The notes beneath the pieces are model-generated. The model saw only the letters and a list, made by a program, of their open reading frames with translations, was not told the DNA's origin and did not search any database. A program made the position numbers and the translations under genes. Below, piece after piece: positions 18,178 to 30,573 of a DNA stretch of 64,000 nt. Location of the stretch: NCBI RefSeq assembly GCF_008122265.1, contig NZ_CP043042.1, forward strand, positions 2,418,001-2,482,000. Reading direction: 5' to 3'. The stretch comes from Marinobacter fonticola (GTDB lineage Bacteria; Pseudomonadota; Gammaproteobacteria; Pseudomonadales; Oleiphilaceae). Within the stretch, counting starts at the first letter, position 1. Every line of letters begins with the position of its first letter.

Positions 18178-18206
18178 TTGACAGCCTGGGGAGCCTTTCT
18201 TAATAT
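18178..18206 (+). promoter_or_regulatory. Sigma70 promoter of tRNA-Glu
   Basis: TTGACA at 18178-18183, a 17-nt spacer, and TAATAT at 18201-18206: a near-consensus sigma70 promoter 38 nt before the mature tRNA. The sequence between is GC-rich just after the -10 (ACGCGCC), like a discriminator of stringently controlled stable-RNA genes. Confidence 0.85.
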
Positions 18207-18244
18207 ACGCGCCACCTCGACGAGGTCAGCGTTTAACGCGCAGC

Positions 18245-18320
18245 GTCCCCTTCGTCTAGTGGCCTAGGACTCCGCCCTTTCACGGCGGCAACAGGGGTTC
18301 GAACCCCCTAGGGGACGCCA
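18245..18320 (+). tRNA. tRNA-Glu (anticodon TTC)
   Basis: 76 nt with encoded CCA. Acceptor GTCCCC/GGGGAC, anticodon stem CCGCC/GGCGG with loop CTTTCAC, and T-loop TTCGAAC are intact. A TTTTTT run follows two nt after the CCA. Confidence 0.97.
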
Positions 18321-18364
18321 CTTTTTTCTTTCGCTGTTCTTCTGCAATTACTGCGTTCTCGCTG

Positions 18365-19492
18365 CTAACCGAGTTTAGACAGCATACGATCCGGAGAAAT
18401 AAACTCCAGCCCCTGGGCAATCGCCACCCCCTCGCAGGTCAGCTTGCCCTGAGCAACATTCAGTCCAGGTAGAAATCCCGAATCGCTTTCAAGCGCTCCG
18501 CGCACCCCTTGATCCGCCAGCTTTACGACGTAGGGTAAAGTCGCGTTCGTTAAGGCCAAGGTAGATGTTCTCGCCACCGCACCGGGCATATTGGCCACGC
18601 AGTAATGCACCACACCGTTCACCAAGTATGTGGGATCGTCATGGGTTGTCGGTCGAGACGTTTCGGCACACCCTCCCTGATCAATCGCAACATCCACCAA
18701 TGCGGCACCTTCCGGCATCACCTTCAGCAGGTCCCGGGTAACGAGCTTGGGTGCTGACGCGCCGGGAATCAGCACCGCGCCGATAACAAGGTCCGCCTCT
18801 TCAAGCACCTTCTCCAGAGCATCGGTGGTCGAATAGAGTGTCGTGATTTGCCCACGATACTGGTGATCCAGTTCGCGCAACACCGGCACCGAACGATCTA
18901 GCACCGTTACCCGGGCGCCGAGCCCGACAGCAAGCTGGGCGGCATTTCGCCCCACTACACCCCCGCCAATGACCACAACGTTTCCAGGGTGGACGCCAGG
19001 CACGCCGGATAGCAAAACCCCACGGCCTCCGCAGACTTTCTCCAAAGCCTGTGCACCTGCCTGGATCGCAAGGCGACCCGCCACCTCAGACATGGGCGCC
19101 AACAGGGGCAACTGCCCTTGGCGGTCAGTCACCGTTTCGTAGGCAATACAGGTAGCCCCGGAATCCATGAGTTCGCGGGTCTGTTCAGCGTCTGGCGCCA
19201 AATGAAGGAAAGTAAACAGGATATGATGACGCCTGAGCTTGCTGCGCTCCTCGGCCAAAGGCTCCTTGACCTTCACCAGTAGCGTTGCCCCCTCGAATAT
19301 TGCAGTGGCATTCGGCACGACCTGAGCACCGGCCCGAGCGTACAGTTCGTCCGGAAATCCCGCCCCCTCTCCTGCACCGGCCTGAACCAGGACGTCATGC
19401 CCATGGTCAGCCAACTCCCGGACGCCCGCAGGTGTAAGCCCGACCCGATATTCATGATTCTTTATTTCCTTGAGCAAACCGACAGTTGTCAT
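18365..19492 (-). CDS. ald: Alanine dehydrogenase
   Basis: 375 aa NAD-dependent L-alanine dehydrogenase, interconverting alanine and pyruvate plus ammonia. [16 protein letters not shown] at the N-terminus, the Lys/His pair in KVKEP and FLHLAPD (catalytic His), the Rossmann [10 protein letters not shown] and the C-terminal [12 protein letters not shown] are all canonical, and the length is typical. GGGAGG lies at good spacing before ATG 19492. It is monocistronic, convergent with the tRNA-Glu gene and divergent from the GGDEF-EAL gene. Confidence 0.95.
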   Translation of the reverse strand: MTTVGLLKEIKNHEYRVGLTPAGVRELADHGHDVLVQAGAGEGAGFPDELYARAGAQVVPNATAIFEGATLLVKVKEPLAEERSKLRRHHILFTFLHLAPDAEQTRELMDSGATCIAYETVTDRQGQLPLLAPMSEVAGRLAIQAGAQALEKVCGGRGVLLSGVPGVHPGNVVVIGGGVVGRNAAQLAVGLGARVTVLDRSVPVLRELDHQYRGQITTLYSTTDALEKVLEEADLVIGAVLIPGASAPKLVTRDLLKVMPEGAALVDVAIDQGGCAETSRPTTHDDPTYLVNGVVHYCVANMPGAVARTSTLALTNATLPYVVKLADQGVRGALESDSGFLPGLNVAQGKLTCEGVAIAQGLEFISPDRMLSKLG

Positions 19493-19890
19493 CGCAGCCT
19501 CCCGTCCAGTTCTGCGGCGAATTCAGTGGCCGCTGCCCGATTCCATTTGAACTCGGGTACGCCAAGTATAGAAGAATCGCGGGAAGATCAATGGCTCAAG
19601 ACAACCGTTTAACAAGGCGTTCTCTTAGGGCCGGAAAGAGCCCGTCGGTAGTAAGCTTTTGCAAAATCATACGTTTATTTGCGAATCCGAAAAGGCACCG
19701 CAGGAAATCTACTGCTATAGTGGCTAAAAGGCTGATAGAACCTGATTTTTCAGGTGCGATAACAAACAGCCGTCAGGTTGATCCGCATTTTGCTGTTGGA
19801 TACACGTGTGGGTGTATAGACTGCAGATGGATTGCCTGAGCAAAACTCGACACCCGATTCTTTCTATAACAGGCTCTATGAATCGACAGC
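19493..19890. other. 398-nt divergent region between ald and the GGDEF-EAL gene
   Basis: No supportable gene. Short plus-strand frames here have no ribosome-binding site or family features. A small inverted repeat TACAC-GTGTGG-GTGTA occurs around 19801-19816. It must carry the promoters for both neighbours, but I see no clear consensus pair. Confidence 0.5.
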
Positions 19891-22308
19891 ATGTCTAAAT
19901 TGTCGACGCGATTAAGTCAGTTCAAGGCCAGCTCGCCGCTGTCTTTCCGCTTGCTGGCTTACATACTGCTATTTAGCTCGCTATTCACGCTGTTCGCGTC
20001 CGCGATCCAGGTTTATACCGATTTCCGCAACGATATTTCGCTCGTGGACGAGCGGATGTCCGTCATCGAAACAAGCTACGCCAGCAGCCTGTCGCGAAGT
20101 TTATGGGCGCTGGACCAAAAGCTGCTGCAAGTGCAGATGGAAGGCATCCTCAGCCTGCCGGATATCGTTCACCTGCGCCTGAAGATCTTTCCGGATTCCG
20201 AAGTGGTCATGGGCGACGTGCCCCGTGATACCTCGACGATGACCCGTACCTTTGTGCTCAACCACGACGGCGATGAACTCTACAGGCTCGGTGAATTGAC
20301 CATTACCGCCAGCCTCGCCGATATCTATCAGGATTTACGCCGCAAAGTCCTGGTTATTCTGACCACCCAGTTCTTCAAGACGTTTTTCATATCGGTGTTG
20401 ATCATCTGGATATTCCAATATTTCGTGACGCGCCACCTTTCGGCCATGGCGAGCTATGCCCGTAGTTTTTCGTTGCGGGATCTGCAGGAACCGCTGGCAT
20501 TGGATCGTCCCGACACCGACGTCAATCGCCGCGACGAGCTATCCCAGGTGGTAGAAGCATTCAATCAGATGCGCGATCGGTTGAACGACGATATTCGCCG
20601 GCAAGAAGAGGATGCGTCGGAAATCCGCAAACTTTCCATGGCTATTGAGCAAAGCCCGTCTTCCGTGCTCATTTGTGATCGCCACTGGCACATCGAGTTT
20701 TCCAATCATAAGTTTTCCCAGCTCACCGGCTTTCCGCTTGACGAAATACGCGGTAAACATCCGGGAATGTTGACCAGCGATACGTTCTCACACCGGGAAA
20801 ACCAGCAACTCTGGCAAAACATCCGGCTACAGGTGCAGCGCGTCGGTGTCTGGCAGGGCGAGATCAACAGCGCCCGTCGCAGCGGCGAACGCTTCTGGGA
20901 ACAGGTCATCGTGACGCCCATAAAGGACGGAAAAGGCAACCCGACGCACTTCCTGATCCTTGGCGAGGACATCAGCATTCGCAAACGTTACGAGCAGCAG
21001 CTCTTGCGTCAAGCCAACTACGACATTCTGACCGGTCTGCCCAACCGCATGCTGGCGCTGGATCGCCTCAAGTTGGCGCTGGCCCAGGCGCGGCGGGAAG
21101 AAACGCTGGTCGGCGTCATGTTCCTGGACTTGGACAACTTCAAGCACATTAACGACACCATGGGGCATGAAGCAGGCGATAACCTGCTGATAGAGGCTTC
21201 CAGACGCATTTCGAGCTGCCTGCGAGGAACCAGCACCGTGGCCCGCCTGGGTGGAGACGAGTTTCTGGTGATCCTGCCCGGCCTGCGCGAGTCGATTTCA
21301 ACCGAGCAGGTCGCTGACCGCATCCTGCAAACTTTCGCCCCGCCCTTCCATCTGAACGGCCAGGAGGTGTTCGTCAGTACCAGTATCGGTATCGCGATCT
21401 ACCCCACAGATTCCGATAACAGCGGCAATCTGCTTCAGCACGCAGATGCAGCGATGTATCAGGCGAAGAACAAGGGCAAAAGCGCCTACGAACGATTCGC
21501 CCCGGAAATGAAAGAGGTCTCCCACGAGCGTTTGCAGATCGAGTCGCGGCTGCGCCGGGCGCTCGAACTGAACGAATTCGAGCTCCACTTCCAGCCTATC
21601 GTCGAAACCGCGTCCGGTCGCCTGATTGGCGCTGAAGCCCTGATCCGCTGGAACAATCCCACCATGGGACTGGTCATGCCGGACAAGTTTATTCCCCTGG
21701 CGGAAGAGACCGGTCTGATCATTCCTATCGGCGAATGGGTTATTCAGCAAGCGTGTGCTGCGGCCAGCCAGTGGCAGGCCTCCACGGGGCTAACACTCAG
21801 CATTGCGGTCAACGTCTCGCCCCGCCAATTCCGCGATCCCGGCTTTGTCGATGTGGTACAGCGTGCGATTAACGAACAGCAGCTGGATCCCACCCTGTTA
21901 GAGCTCGAAATCACCGAGCGCCTGATTCTCGACAATACCATTGAAACCTCGGATATCCTGCGCCGTCTGGATACCATGGGCGTGCGTTTGTCGGTGGATG
22001 ATTTCGGTACCGGCTATTCTGCGCTGAGTTACCTGAAAAGCTATCCATTCGACACGCTCAAGGTCGACAAGTCCTTCATTCGCGATGTCATTGTCGAAGA
22101 TGGCGACGCCGCCCTGGTCAAAGCCATCATCAACATGGCCCACAGCCTCGGCCTTCAGGTCATCGCCGAAGGTGTGGAAGAGGAAGCACAGACCCACTTC
22201 CTCAAGGCTCAAGACTGCGACTATGCCCAGGGCTATTTCTACAGCCGGCCAGCCTCCGATGCCGATTTCGTCGAGTGGGTAAGGACCCATCATCGGACTT
22301 CCGGTTAA
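19891..22308 (+). CDS. Membrane-bound PAS-GGDEF-EAL cyclic-di-GMP enzyme
   Basis: 805 aa. Two transmembrane helices (about 20-42 and 150-172) enclose a ~110-residue periplasmic sensor; a HAMP-like linker, a PAS domain (~250-370), GGDEF (motif RLGGDEF, G454-F458) and EAL (GAEALIRW, E582-L584) follow. The phosphodiesterase metal motifs are intact: EITERL, DDFGTGYS (D703, D704), KVDKSFI and EGVEEE. The GGDEF site is canonical, but the allosteric RxxD inhibition site is absent (RGTS in its place). It may therefore both make and break c-di-GMP. The ribosome-binding site is weak. It is followed 79 nt later by ackA. Confidence 0.92.
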   Translation: MSKLSTRLSQFKASSPLSFRLLAYILLFSSLFTLFASAIQVYTDFRNDISLVDERMSVIETSYASSLSRSLWALDQKLLQVQMEGILSLPDIVHLRLKIFPDSEVVMGDVPRDTSTMTRTFVLNHDGDELYRLGELTITASLADIYQDLRRKVLVILTTQFFKTFFISVLIIWIFQYFVTRHLSAMASYARSFSLRDLQEPLALDRPDTDVNRRDELSQVVEAFNQMRDRLNDDIRRQEEDASEIRKLSMAIEQSPSSVLICDRHWHIEFSNHKFSQLTGFPLDEIRGKHPGMLTSDTFSHRENQQLWQNIRLQVQRVGVWQGEINSARRSGERFWEQVIVTPIKDGKGNPTHFLILGEDISIRKRYEQQLLRQANYDILTGLPNRMLALDRLKLALAQARREETLVGVMFLDLDNFKHINDTMGHEAGDNLLIEASRRISSCLRGTSTVARLGGDEFLVILPGLRESISTEQVADRILQTFAPPFHLNGQEVFVSTSIGIAIYPTDSDNSGNLLQHADAAMYQAKNKGKSAYERFAPEMKEVSHERLQIESRLRRALELNEFELHFQPIVETASGRLIGAEALIRWNNPTMGLVMPDKFIPLAEETGLIIPIGEWVIQQACAAASQWQASTGLTLSIAVNVSPRQFRDPGFVDVVQRAINEQQLDPTLLELEITERLILDNTIETSDILRRLDTMGVRLSVDDFGTGYSALSYLKSYPFDTLKVDKSFIRDVIVEDGDAALVKAIINMAHSLGLQVIAEGVEEEAQTHFLKAQDCDYAQGYFYSRPASDADFVEWVRTHHRTSG

Positions 22309-22387
22309 CAATAGCTGACTACCACTGGTCCCGTTCCCACCGCACCGGTACACTCGAAATAAAAGGCGGATCAAGGAACGGACGCGA

Positions 22388-23596
<1,209 letters not shown>

Positions 23597-23598
23597 CC

Positions 23599-25755
23599 AT
23601 GGCGAAGAACCTGTTTATTGCGCCCACCGCACTAGGATCCGGCCTGACATCGGTGTGCCTGGGCCTAGTCAGGGCACTGGATCACGTCGGTGTTCGGGTC
23701 GGTTTTTTTAAACCCGTAGCTCAGCTCGTGGACGAAAAGGAAGAGGAAGATCGGTCTATCGCGTTCGTGCGCGCGCGCACCGATCTCAATCCACCCTCGC
23801 CAATCAGCCTGAAGCATGCCCAGAATCAGCTTAACCGGGACAAGTCCGAAATGCTGATGGAAGACATCATCGGCAACTACCAGAAAGCGGCCAGCAATGC
23901 CGACGTGGTGATCGTCGAGGGGCTGGTGCCCGATCGTAGCGAAGCCTATACCGCCCGCCTGAATGTAGAAATCGCCCGCAATCTGGATGCGCAGGTTATC
24001 CTGGTGAGCGCCCCAGGCGAATCCACCCCCAAGGAACTCGACGAGCTGCTGGACTTCTCGGCCCGACTCTACGCAGATCCCGAAGACCCGGATGTTATCG
24101 GCGTTATCCTCAATAAGGTAGGACAGCCGCAGCGGCCCGGCTTACTCCTTCCAGACGTGATACCGACGCGCTCCGAATTGCCGGATTACCAAAGTAAGTG
24201 CGAGATTTTCACGAAAGAAAGGCTCCGTCTTATAGGTAGCGTACCGTGGCAGCCTGAACTATTAGCGCCGAGAGTATCGGATATCGCCAAGTCCCTTGGC
24301 GCCGAGGTGCTGCACGATGGCCAGATCGCACAACGCCGGGTACAGCGTGTCACGGTGTGCGCCCAGACCATTCCCAACATGGTTGAAACCTTGCGCCCCG
24401 GCACGTTGGTCGTTACGCCAGGCGACCGGGAAGACATCGTTGTCGCAACGGCTCTGGCCGCCCTCAACGGTGTACCGCTCGCCGGGGTGCTGCTCACTGG
24501 CGATATCACACCGGATTCCCGAACCATCGAGGCCTGTCGTGGCGCATTAAGAACGGGCCTGCCAGTCCTGCAAGTGGCTACCAACACGTTGGAGACGGCG
24601 TATCAGCTCTCCCGCATTCCATCGGAAGTCCCGGTCGATGACGCAGACCGCATCGAAAAAGTCATGGAAGTGGTCGCAGGAACCCTCGATACCGCCTGGC
24701 TCCAGGAATACTTGCGTATCGAACGGGAACGCCGCCTCTCGCCACCGGCCTTTCGTTACATGCTCTCCGAGCGTGCGCGCAAGGCGCAAATGCGCATCGT
24801 GCTACCTGAAGGAAACGAGCCTCGCACCATCCAGGCCGCCGCCACTTGCCAGGAGCGGGGACTGGCCCGCTGCGTGTTGATCGGCAAGCCCGACGAAATC
24901 GAATCCGTTGCCCGGTCCCAGGGCATTTCATTGCCGGATGAAGTGGAGATCATCGATCCTGAGGACGTTCGCAGCAATTACATAGACCCCATGGTCAAAC
25001 TGCGAAAACACAAGGGACTTGCCCCGGATATGGCGGAAGCGCAACTGGAGGACAACGTGGTGTTAGCCACGATGATGGTCGCGTTAGGGGAAGTGGACGG
25101 CCTGGTCTCCGGTGCAGTACATACCACCGCCAATACGGTGCGACCGGCGCTCCAGCTGATTAAAACCCACGATACGGCCCGCGTGGTGTCCTCGGTTTTC
25201 TTCATGTGCCTGCCCGATCAGGTTCTGGTTTATGGCGATTGCGCCATCAACCCCGATCCGGATGCCGAAGCCCTGGCCGACATCGCCATCCAAAGCGCCG
25301 ACTCCGCCGAACTCTTCGGCGTTACACCGCGCATAGCGATGATCAGCTATAGCACCGGGGAATCCGGCTCCGGAGCAGACGTGGATAAAGTGCGGGAGGC
25401 AACACGCATCGCCAGAGAACGACGGCCCGACCTGATGATCGACGGGCCGCTACAATATGACGCCGCAGCCATCGAAAGCGTGGGCAAGAGCAAGGCTCCG
25501 GACAGTCCGGTCGCCGGCAAGGCCACCGTTTTCATCTTTCCCGATTTGAATACCGGCAATACGACCTACAAGGCCGTTCAGCGCAGCGCCAACGTCGTGA
25601 GCATCGGTCCGATGTTGCAGGGTCTGAGAAAACCGGTGAACGACTTGTCCCGAGGTGCGTTGGTCGAAGACATTGTTTTCACCATAGCCCTGACCGCTGT
25701 GCAAGCCCAGCAGTCAGAAGATACGAAGAGCGGGGATCAATCCGAGGGAGAATAG
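23599..25755 (+). CDS. pta: Phosphate acetyltransferase, long form
   Basis: 718 aa, the long two-part Pta. The N-terminal half has a P-loop-like dethiobiotin-synthetase fold (FIAPTALGSGLTSV) followed by a DRTGG regulatory domain. The C-terminal ~320 residues are the acetyltransferase (LPEGNEPRTIQAA, GLVSGAVHTTANTVRP, SYSTGESGSG). It interconverts acetyl-CoA and acetyl phosphate, pairing with AckA. ATG 23599 is chosen because GAGG precedes it; an upstream TTG (23593) overlaps the ackA stop. Confidence 0.96.
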   Translation: MAKNLFIAPTALGSGLTSVCLGLVRALDHVGVRVGFFKPVAQLVDEKEEEDRSIAFVRARTDLNPPSPISLKHAQNQLNRDKSEMLMEDIIGNYQKAASNADVVIVEGLVPDRSEAYTARLNVEIARNLDAQVILVSAPGESTPKELDELLDFSARLYADPEDPDVIGVILNKVGQPQRPGLLLPDVIPTRSELPDYQSKCEIFTKERLRLIGSVPWQPELLAPRVSDIAKSLGAEVLHDGQIAQRRVQRVTVCAQTIPNMVETLRPGTLVVTPGDREDIVVATALAALNGVPLAGVLLTGDITPDSRTIEACRGALRTGLPVLQVATNTLETAYQLSRIPSEVPVDDADRIEKVMEVVAGTLDTAWLQEYLRIERERRLSPPAFRYMLSERARKAQMRIVLPEGNEPRTIQAAATCQERGLARCVLIGKPDEIESVARSQGISLPDEVEIIDPEDVRSNYIDPMVKLRKHKGLAPDMAEAQLEDNVVLATMMVALGEVDGLVSGAVHTTANTVRPALQLIKTHDTARVVSSVFFMCLPDQVLVYGDCAINPDPDAEALADIAIQSADSAELFGVTPRIAMISYSTGESGSGADVDKVREATRIARERRPDLMIDGPLQYDAAAIESVGKSKAPDSPVAGKATVFIFPDLNTGNTTYKAVQRSANVVSIGPMLQGLRKPVNDLSRGALVEDIVFTIALTAVQAQQSEDTKSGDQSEGE

Positions 25756-25819
25756 ATTAAGCCGATCTCAACTCTGGGTAGCGATTCGCCACCTGTCGGT
25801 TAATGATCGGTACACTAGA

Positions 25820-27238
25820 TCAGCGGGACTTCTTGAGCTTCTCCTTTTTCTTCGTTTTTCGCACATGCTGCATCATGCGCCGTTTTTTGGTCTGCTGACG
25901 GGGTGTTAGGCGGTTCACCTTTCCCGCGAAGGGGTTCTCGCCAGAGCGAAATTCAAAGCGAATCGGCGCGCCGTGTACATCCAGGACTCGCCGGAAGGTG
26001 TTTTCCAGATAGCGTTTGTAAGCCCCTGGCAAAGCGTCGGTCTGATTGCCGTGGACAACGATCACAGGCGGATTGGAGCCGCCCTGATGAGCATACCGCA
26101 GCTTGATGCGGCGTCCGTTGACCAGAGGCGGCTGATGCTGGGTCAACGCATCTTCGAGAATAGCGGTCAGGCGGTTGGTGGGCCATTTCTCCATAGCCGA
26201 TTCGTAGCACTTCTTCACCGAGTCGTACATGACGCCGACACCGGACCCGTGGAGCGCGGAAATGAAATGCTTGTCGGCGAAATCGATGAACTCCAGGCGG
26301 CGCGCCAGCTGCTCTTTCACGTGGCCGCGCTGCTCACCATCCATACCATCCCATTTGTTCACCGCGACGACCAGCGAACGTCCCGCATCCAGCACAAAGC
26401 CAATCAGGTGAAGATCCTGATCCACTAGGCCTTCCCGGGCGTCAATGACCAGGATCACGACGTGGGCATCTTCGATCGCCTGGAGGGTCTTGATAATGGA
26501 AAACTTTTCAATGGTCTCTTTAATGCTCTTGCGCCGCCGCACGCCCGCCGTATCGATCAGGGTGTATTGCTCACCTTGACGCTCGTACGGAATATAGATG
26601 CTGTCCCGTGTCGTTCCCGGCATGTCGAAGACAATCACCCGCTCCTCACCGAGCATTCGGTTGACCAGCGTCGACTTGCCCACATTGGGCCGACCGACAA
26701 TGCCGATACGGACACCCGGATAGCGCTCCGCCACATCCTGCTCGACCTCGCCCGCGGCAGGCAACAGCTCCTCGAGCATCGAACGGATACCCCGGTTATG
26801 CGATGCGGCAATCAGATAAACGGATTCAAAACCCAGCTGGTAGAAATCAGCCGCCGCAACGTCCGGGTCCTGGCCATCGGTCTTGTTAACGACCAGGTGG
26901 GCAGGTTTTCCGGACCGGCGCAACTGGTCGGCAATCAGCTCGTCGCCCGAGTTCAGGCCGGCACGGCCATCCACCAGAAAGAGCACGATATCGGCCTCTT
27001 CGACCGCCATGAGCGACTGGCGAGCCATTTCGGCGTCGATCCCCTCCTCGTCGCCGGTCAGCCCGCCGGTATCGATGACGATAAAGCGCTGGCCCTCGAA
27101 ATTGCCTTCTCCGTACTTGCGATCCCGGGTAAGACCCGAAAAGTCGGCGACCAGGGCATCCCTGGTTCGGGTCATCTGGTTGAACAGGGTCGACTTGCCA
27201 ACATTAGGCCGTCCAACCAGGGCAATTACAGGCGTCAT
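25820..27238 (-). CDS. der: Ribosome-assembly GTPase Der (EngA)
   Basis: 472 aa with two tandem GTPase domains, each with GRPNVGKST, and a C-terminal KH-like domain with a very basic tail ([20 protein letters not shown]). It is required for 50S subunit assembly. Switch and G-motifs (NKTDGQD, NKWDGMD) are present in both domains. ATG 27238 ([12 protein letters not shown]) matches the family start; an in-frame start at 27289 would add 17 unrelated residues. Last gene of the hisS-yfgM-bamB-der run, 67 nt after bamB. Confidence 0.95.
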   Translation of the reverse strand: MTPVIALVGRPNVGKSTLFNQMTRTRDALVADFSGLTRDRKYGEGNFEGQRFIVIDTGGLTGDEEGIDAEMARQSLMAVEEADIVLFLVDGRAGLNSGDELIADQLRRSGKPAHLVVNKTDGQDPDVAAADFYQLGFESVYLIAASHNRGIRSMLEELLPAAGEVEQDVAERYPGVRIGIVGRPNVGKSTLVNRMLGEERVIVFDMPGTTRDSIYIPYERQGEQYTLIDTAGVRRRKSIKETIEKFSIIKTLQAIEDAHVVILVIDAREGLVDQDLHLIGFVLDAGRSLVVAVNKWDGMDGEQRGHVKEQLARRLEFIDFADKHFISALHGSGVGVMYDSVKKCYESAMEKWPTNRLTAILEDALTQHQPPLVNGRRIKLRYAHQGGSNPPVIVVHGNQTDALPGAYKRYLENTFRRVLDVHGAPIRFEFRSGENPFAGKVNRLTPRQQTKKRRMMQHVRKTKKKEKLKKSR

Positions 27239-27305
27239 AGAACGTTCGTCAGTCAAAGAGTTTGGAATGGGCAGGCTGAGACTAGTCAACGCGCCCGAAA
27301 TGGTT

Positions 27306-28487
27306 TTATTCGGCTTCCTTTAGCCGGAAGGCTGCCAGTTCACCGCCGTTGCCGTACATGTAGATTAGATCGTCGTTACGTATCATCGGCACCCGCAACC
27401 CTTGCTCATCGATCTGTTCCTGGCCCTGAAGCGAGCCGTCCAACTGCGACAAGATATGCACATAACCTTCGAAATCGCCCGTTAGCAGGTAACCTTCAAC
27501 CGGCAGCAAGCCCGTGGTCTGGCGCCACTCAAGACTATCTTGCACCCACAACTCCTGGCGATTGAACAAATTATACGCACTGATCACGCCGTTGGAGCCG
27601 GAAATATAAACGTTGCCATAGTCCAGCGTCGGCGATTGGAAGCTGGAAGCTTGGCGGCGCCAAATTTCTTGGCCGCTTCTCAGATCGACCGCAGCCACGT
27701 GGCCTTGGTAACCGGTCACGTAAACAACGCCATCCCGAACGACAGGGGTTGCGTCTACATCAACCAAACGCTCCAGCTCGGTACGGCCAGCAGGCTCTCC
27801 TACAGCGTATTGCCATAGCGGTTGGCCGGTTTCCGACAATAGGGCATAGAGTTGGCCGCTGGCGAACGCGACGAGCGTTACTTCCGGACCGACCCAAGGG
27901 GTAGCGTTGCCGCGAAAGCTCAACACGGGAATCACGCCGTCATACTGCCACCGCTTTTCACCGGTTTCGACGTCAAAGGCCAGAGCCTTGCCGTCAATGG
28001 TTTGAGCCACGACGACGGAGCCATTGGACTGCGGCGGCGCCAGTATTTCGCTAGGTAACTCCGCCGCCCAGCGCTCGCCTTCGCCGCTCCGTGGTAATGC
28101 AATCAGCGCACCTTCCCGCGTGCCCAGATAGAGATTCTCGCTGTCCGCGCCGACGCCTGCGAGAATCTCCCGATCCAGATCCCGTTCCCAATTGTAGTCG
28201 CCGGTTTGCGGGTCGAGAGAAACCAGCTCCCCATCTGCAGAGACGGCGAATAACTCGCCTTCGGACAGGACCGGCTGAAGGAACAACAATTGATCGTCAT
28301 GGCCGTCGCCAACGGCAGTATCCCAAACCTTATCTAGCCAAACCGTGCTTTCAATTTCCGGTAACGGCTTGGGCTGTTCGAAGGTGTCGTTTGAACTGCA
28401 ACCCACGAGCAGACCACCCAGAGTTGCGCCCAGGGCGAGATGGCGGACCGTGGCCAGACGACGAGAAAGGCGTGCGCCCCAAGGCAT
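27306..28487 (-). CDS. bamB: Outer-membrane assembly lipoprotein BamB
   Basis: 393 aa. N-terminal lipoprotein signal with lipobox LLVGC, then repeated PQQ-like beta-propeller blades ([39 protein letters not shown]) that form the eight-bladed propeller. It is part of the BAM complex that inserts outer-membrane proteins. ATG 28487 has GGAGG upstream and overlaps the yfgM stop by one base (TGATG), so translation is coupled. The TTG at 28490 is an alternative start one codon upstream. Confidence 0.94.
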   Translation of the reverse strand: MPWGARLSRRLATVRHLALGATLGGLLVGCSSNDTFEQPKPLPEIESTVWLDKVWDTAVGDGHDDQLLFLQPVLSEGELFAVSADGELVSLDPQTGDYNWERDLDREILAGVGADSENLYLGTREGALIALPRSGEGERWAAELPSEILAPPQSNGSVVVAQTIDGKALAFDVETGEKRWQYDGVIPVLSFRGNATPWVGPEVTLVAFASGQLYALLSETGQPLWQYAVGEPAGRTELERLVDVDATPVVRDGVVYVTGYQGHVAAVDLRSGQEIWRRQASSFQSPTLDYGNVYISGSNGVISAYNLFNRQELWVQDSLEWRQTTGLLPVEGYLLTGDFEGYVHILSQLDGSLQGQEQIDEQGLRVPMIRNDDLIYMYGNGGELAAFRLKEAE

Positions 28488-29137
28488 CAAGCATCCTCCC
28501 CGATTGCCATATCAGCCATCTTCAGCTCAAGAATAGGATTGGGCGCCGGGCCGGATGCTTCGCGGGCCGCCAGATAGGCCTCGCGGGCACCTTCCATGTC
28601 GCCCTGGGCTCGCAAGATGTCACCTTCGAGCTCGGAATACAGTGCCTTGAATTCGCCCGGATCCTCCACGGAGCGCAGCGTGTCCAAGGCCGCTTCGGAA
28701 TCGTCGGTAGCGAACTGGGCCTGGGCCAGGCGCTGGTTGATAACGGTCTTGAGCGAGCCTTCCGGCGCCCGGGCAAGCGCCCACTTATAGCTATCGACCG
28801 CAGCCTGCGGATCACTTTTCTCGGTGAATTGATGAGAAGCCAGAATCAATGTGCCATATACGGCGTATGGGCTGTCCTCATGGTCTTCCTGAAGCTGGTT
28901 GGCAACAAAACCAATGGTCTTCTCCTGCTCGTCGTTGGCGGGCTGATTCATTGAGCTGAGAAGCTGCTGATACTTCGACGCCGCGAGACTCAGCTGTTCG
29001 GCTTGATGCTGCTGCCAAGCCTGCCAGCCAAATACGATAGCCAATGCCGCGCCGATACCGATAAGCAAAGCGGCACCGTTCTTTTTCCACCAATCCTTGA
29101 TTGCTGCAACTTGTTCTTCTTCGGTACGCAATTCCAC
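28487..29137 (-). CDS. yfgM: YfgM-like ancillary SecYEG translocon protein
   Basis: 216 aa inner-membrane protein with a single N-terminal helix (about 20-40: LLIGIGAALAIVFGWQAWQ) after a short cytoplasmic segment, then a periplasmic TPR-like region. In E. coli it works with PpiD at SecYEG to hand proteins to periplasmic chaperones. I prefer the GTG at 29137 (MELRTEEEQ), which has GGGAG at 8 nt; the TTG at 29143 is only 2 nt from it. Sits between hisS and bamB as in Pseudomonas. Confidence 0.9.
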   Translation of the reverse strand: MELRTEEEQVAAIKDWWKKNGAALLIGIGAALAIVFGWQAWQQHQAEQLSLAASKYQQLLSSMNQPANDEQEKTIGFVANQLQEDHEDSPYAVYGTLILASHQFTEKSDPQAAVDSYKWALARAPEGSLKTVINQRLAQAQFATDDSEAALDTLRSVEDPGEFKALYSELEGDILRAQGDMEGAREAYLAAREASGPAPNPILELKMADMAIGEDA

Positions 29138-29186
29138 GTTCAATTCTCCCGTAAAAACAATAAACGCTTAATTCCCGATCGGACGT

Positions 29187-30464
29187 TTAGCCCAGCAATT
29201 CGGATAAAGTTGTGATCAGATCGGTCTGGTTGACGACCTGCTGCTCGCCTTCGCTGCGCAAGGGCTTGACGCTAACGGTTTTCGACGCGACCTCGTCTTC
29301 GCCGATAAGCAGGCCGTAGCGCGCACCGCTGCGGTCCGCCCGTTTCATCTGGCTTCTAAAGCTGCCACCACCGCAATGAGCAACGACGACCTTTTCCGGT
29401 AAGGCATCGCGCAGCATCTCCGAAACACGCAGCGCATCGGCCTCACCGGCCTCGCCCATGCCCATCACGTACACGTCGGCATCGTTGCTGACCGACGGCG
29501 GTACCACTTCAAGGGTTTCAAGCATCAATACCAGTCGCTCGATACCCATTGCGAAACCGACCGCAGGTGTCGATTTGCCACCCAGCTGCTCAACTAAACC
29601 ATCGTACCGGCCACCGGCGCAGACCGTGCCTTGGGCCCCGAGGCTCTCGGTCACCCATTCGAAGACAGTCTTGCCGTAGTAATCAAGCCCTCGCACCAGG
29701 CGCGCATTGATGGTGTACGCTACCCCGGCAAGGTCGAGACGCTGCTGGAGCCCGACAAAATGGGCTGCAGAGTCATCGTCGAGAAAATCCGCAAGGTTCG
29801 GCGCGTCTTTCAAAATGGCCTGGGTTTCCGGCACCTTGGAATCGAGAATGCGCAGCGGGTTGGTTTCCAGACGGCGCCGGCTGTCTTCGTCCAACTGCTC
29901 ACGAAAGTCGCTCAGGTAATCCACCAGCGCAGACCGGAAGGCCTTACGAGACTCCGAGGTGCCAATGGAATTGATTTCCAGGCGTACATGGTCGCCCAAC
30001 CCCAGCGCTTCCCAGAGCCGTGCGGTCATGATCAACAGTTCCGCATCGATGTCCGGCCCTTGCATGCCAAAGCATTCGACGCCGATCTGATGGAACTGAC
30101 GGTAGCGCCCTTTCTGCGGACGCTCGTGGCGGAACATCGGCCCCGCATACCAGAGTTTGCGGGTCTGGTTATACAAGAGACCATGCTCTTCGCCCGCCCG
30201 AACGCAGCCCGCGGTGCCTTCGGGACGCAGGGTCAAGCTGTCGCCGTTACGGTCATCGAAAGTATACATTTCCTTCTCGACGATATCGGTCACTTCGCCG
30301 ATGGAACGCTTGAACAACTCTGTCTGTTCGACGATTGGCATACGGATTTCTTGGTAGCCGTAGCCCCGCAGTACGCGACTCACCGTACGCTCCAGATACT
30401 GCCAGACCGGTGTCTGATCCGGCAGGATGTCATTCATCCCTCGAATTGCTTTGATTTTTGCCAA
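29187..30464 (-). CDS. hisS: Histidyl-tRNA synthetase
   Basis: 425 aa class II synthetase. Motif 2 is [16 protein letters not shown], the histidine-specific segment is [15 protein letters not shown], and motif 3 is in [13 protein letters not shown]. The start [15 protein letters not shown] is universal in HisS, and here its first codon is TTG (30464), with only a weak GGA upstream. The first ATG would be codon 10, inside the conserved segment, so TTG is the likely start. A rare start codon may lower expression. Confidence 0.94.
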   Translation of the reverse strand: MAKIKAIRGMNDILPDQTPVWQYLERTVSRVLRGYGYQEIRMPIVEQTELFKRSIGEVTDIVEKEMYTFDDRNGDSLTLRPEGTAGCVRAGEEHGLLYNQTRKLWYAGPMFRHERPQKGRYRQFHQIGVECFGMQGPDIDAELLIMTARLWEALGLGDHVRLEINSIGTSESRKAFRSALVDYLSDFREQLDEDSRRRLETNPLRILDSKVPETQAILKDAPNLADFLDDDSAAHFVGLQQRLDLAGVAYTINARLVRGLDYYGKTVFEWVTESLGAQGTVCAGGRYDGLVEQLGGKSTPAVGFAMGIERLVLMLETLEVVPPSVSNDADVYVMGMGEAGEADALRVSEMLRDALPEKVVVAHCGGGSFRSQMKRADRSGARYGLLIGEDEVASKTVSVKPLRSEGEQQVVNQTDLITTLSELLG

Positions 30465-30573
30465 GGTGTTTTTCCAATCGAATACTTGAGGTCAAAACAG
30501 CGGGGATCCGGCCGACCAGTTCGGCCTGGCCGGAAACGATCATGCATCAGATCACGCCCGAACCCGACTTATG

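Noticed and set aside
26462-27565. 367-aa plus-strand frame across der and bamB
   Set aside because: Spans the boundary of two clear genes on the other strand and shows no domain; shadow.
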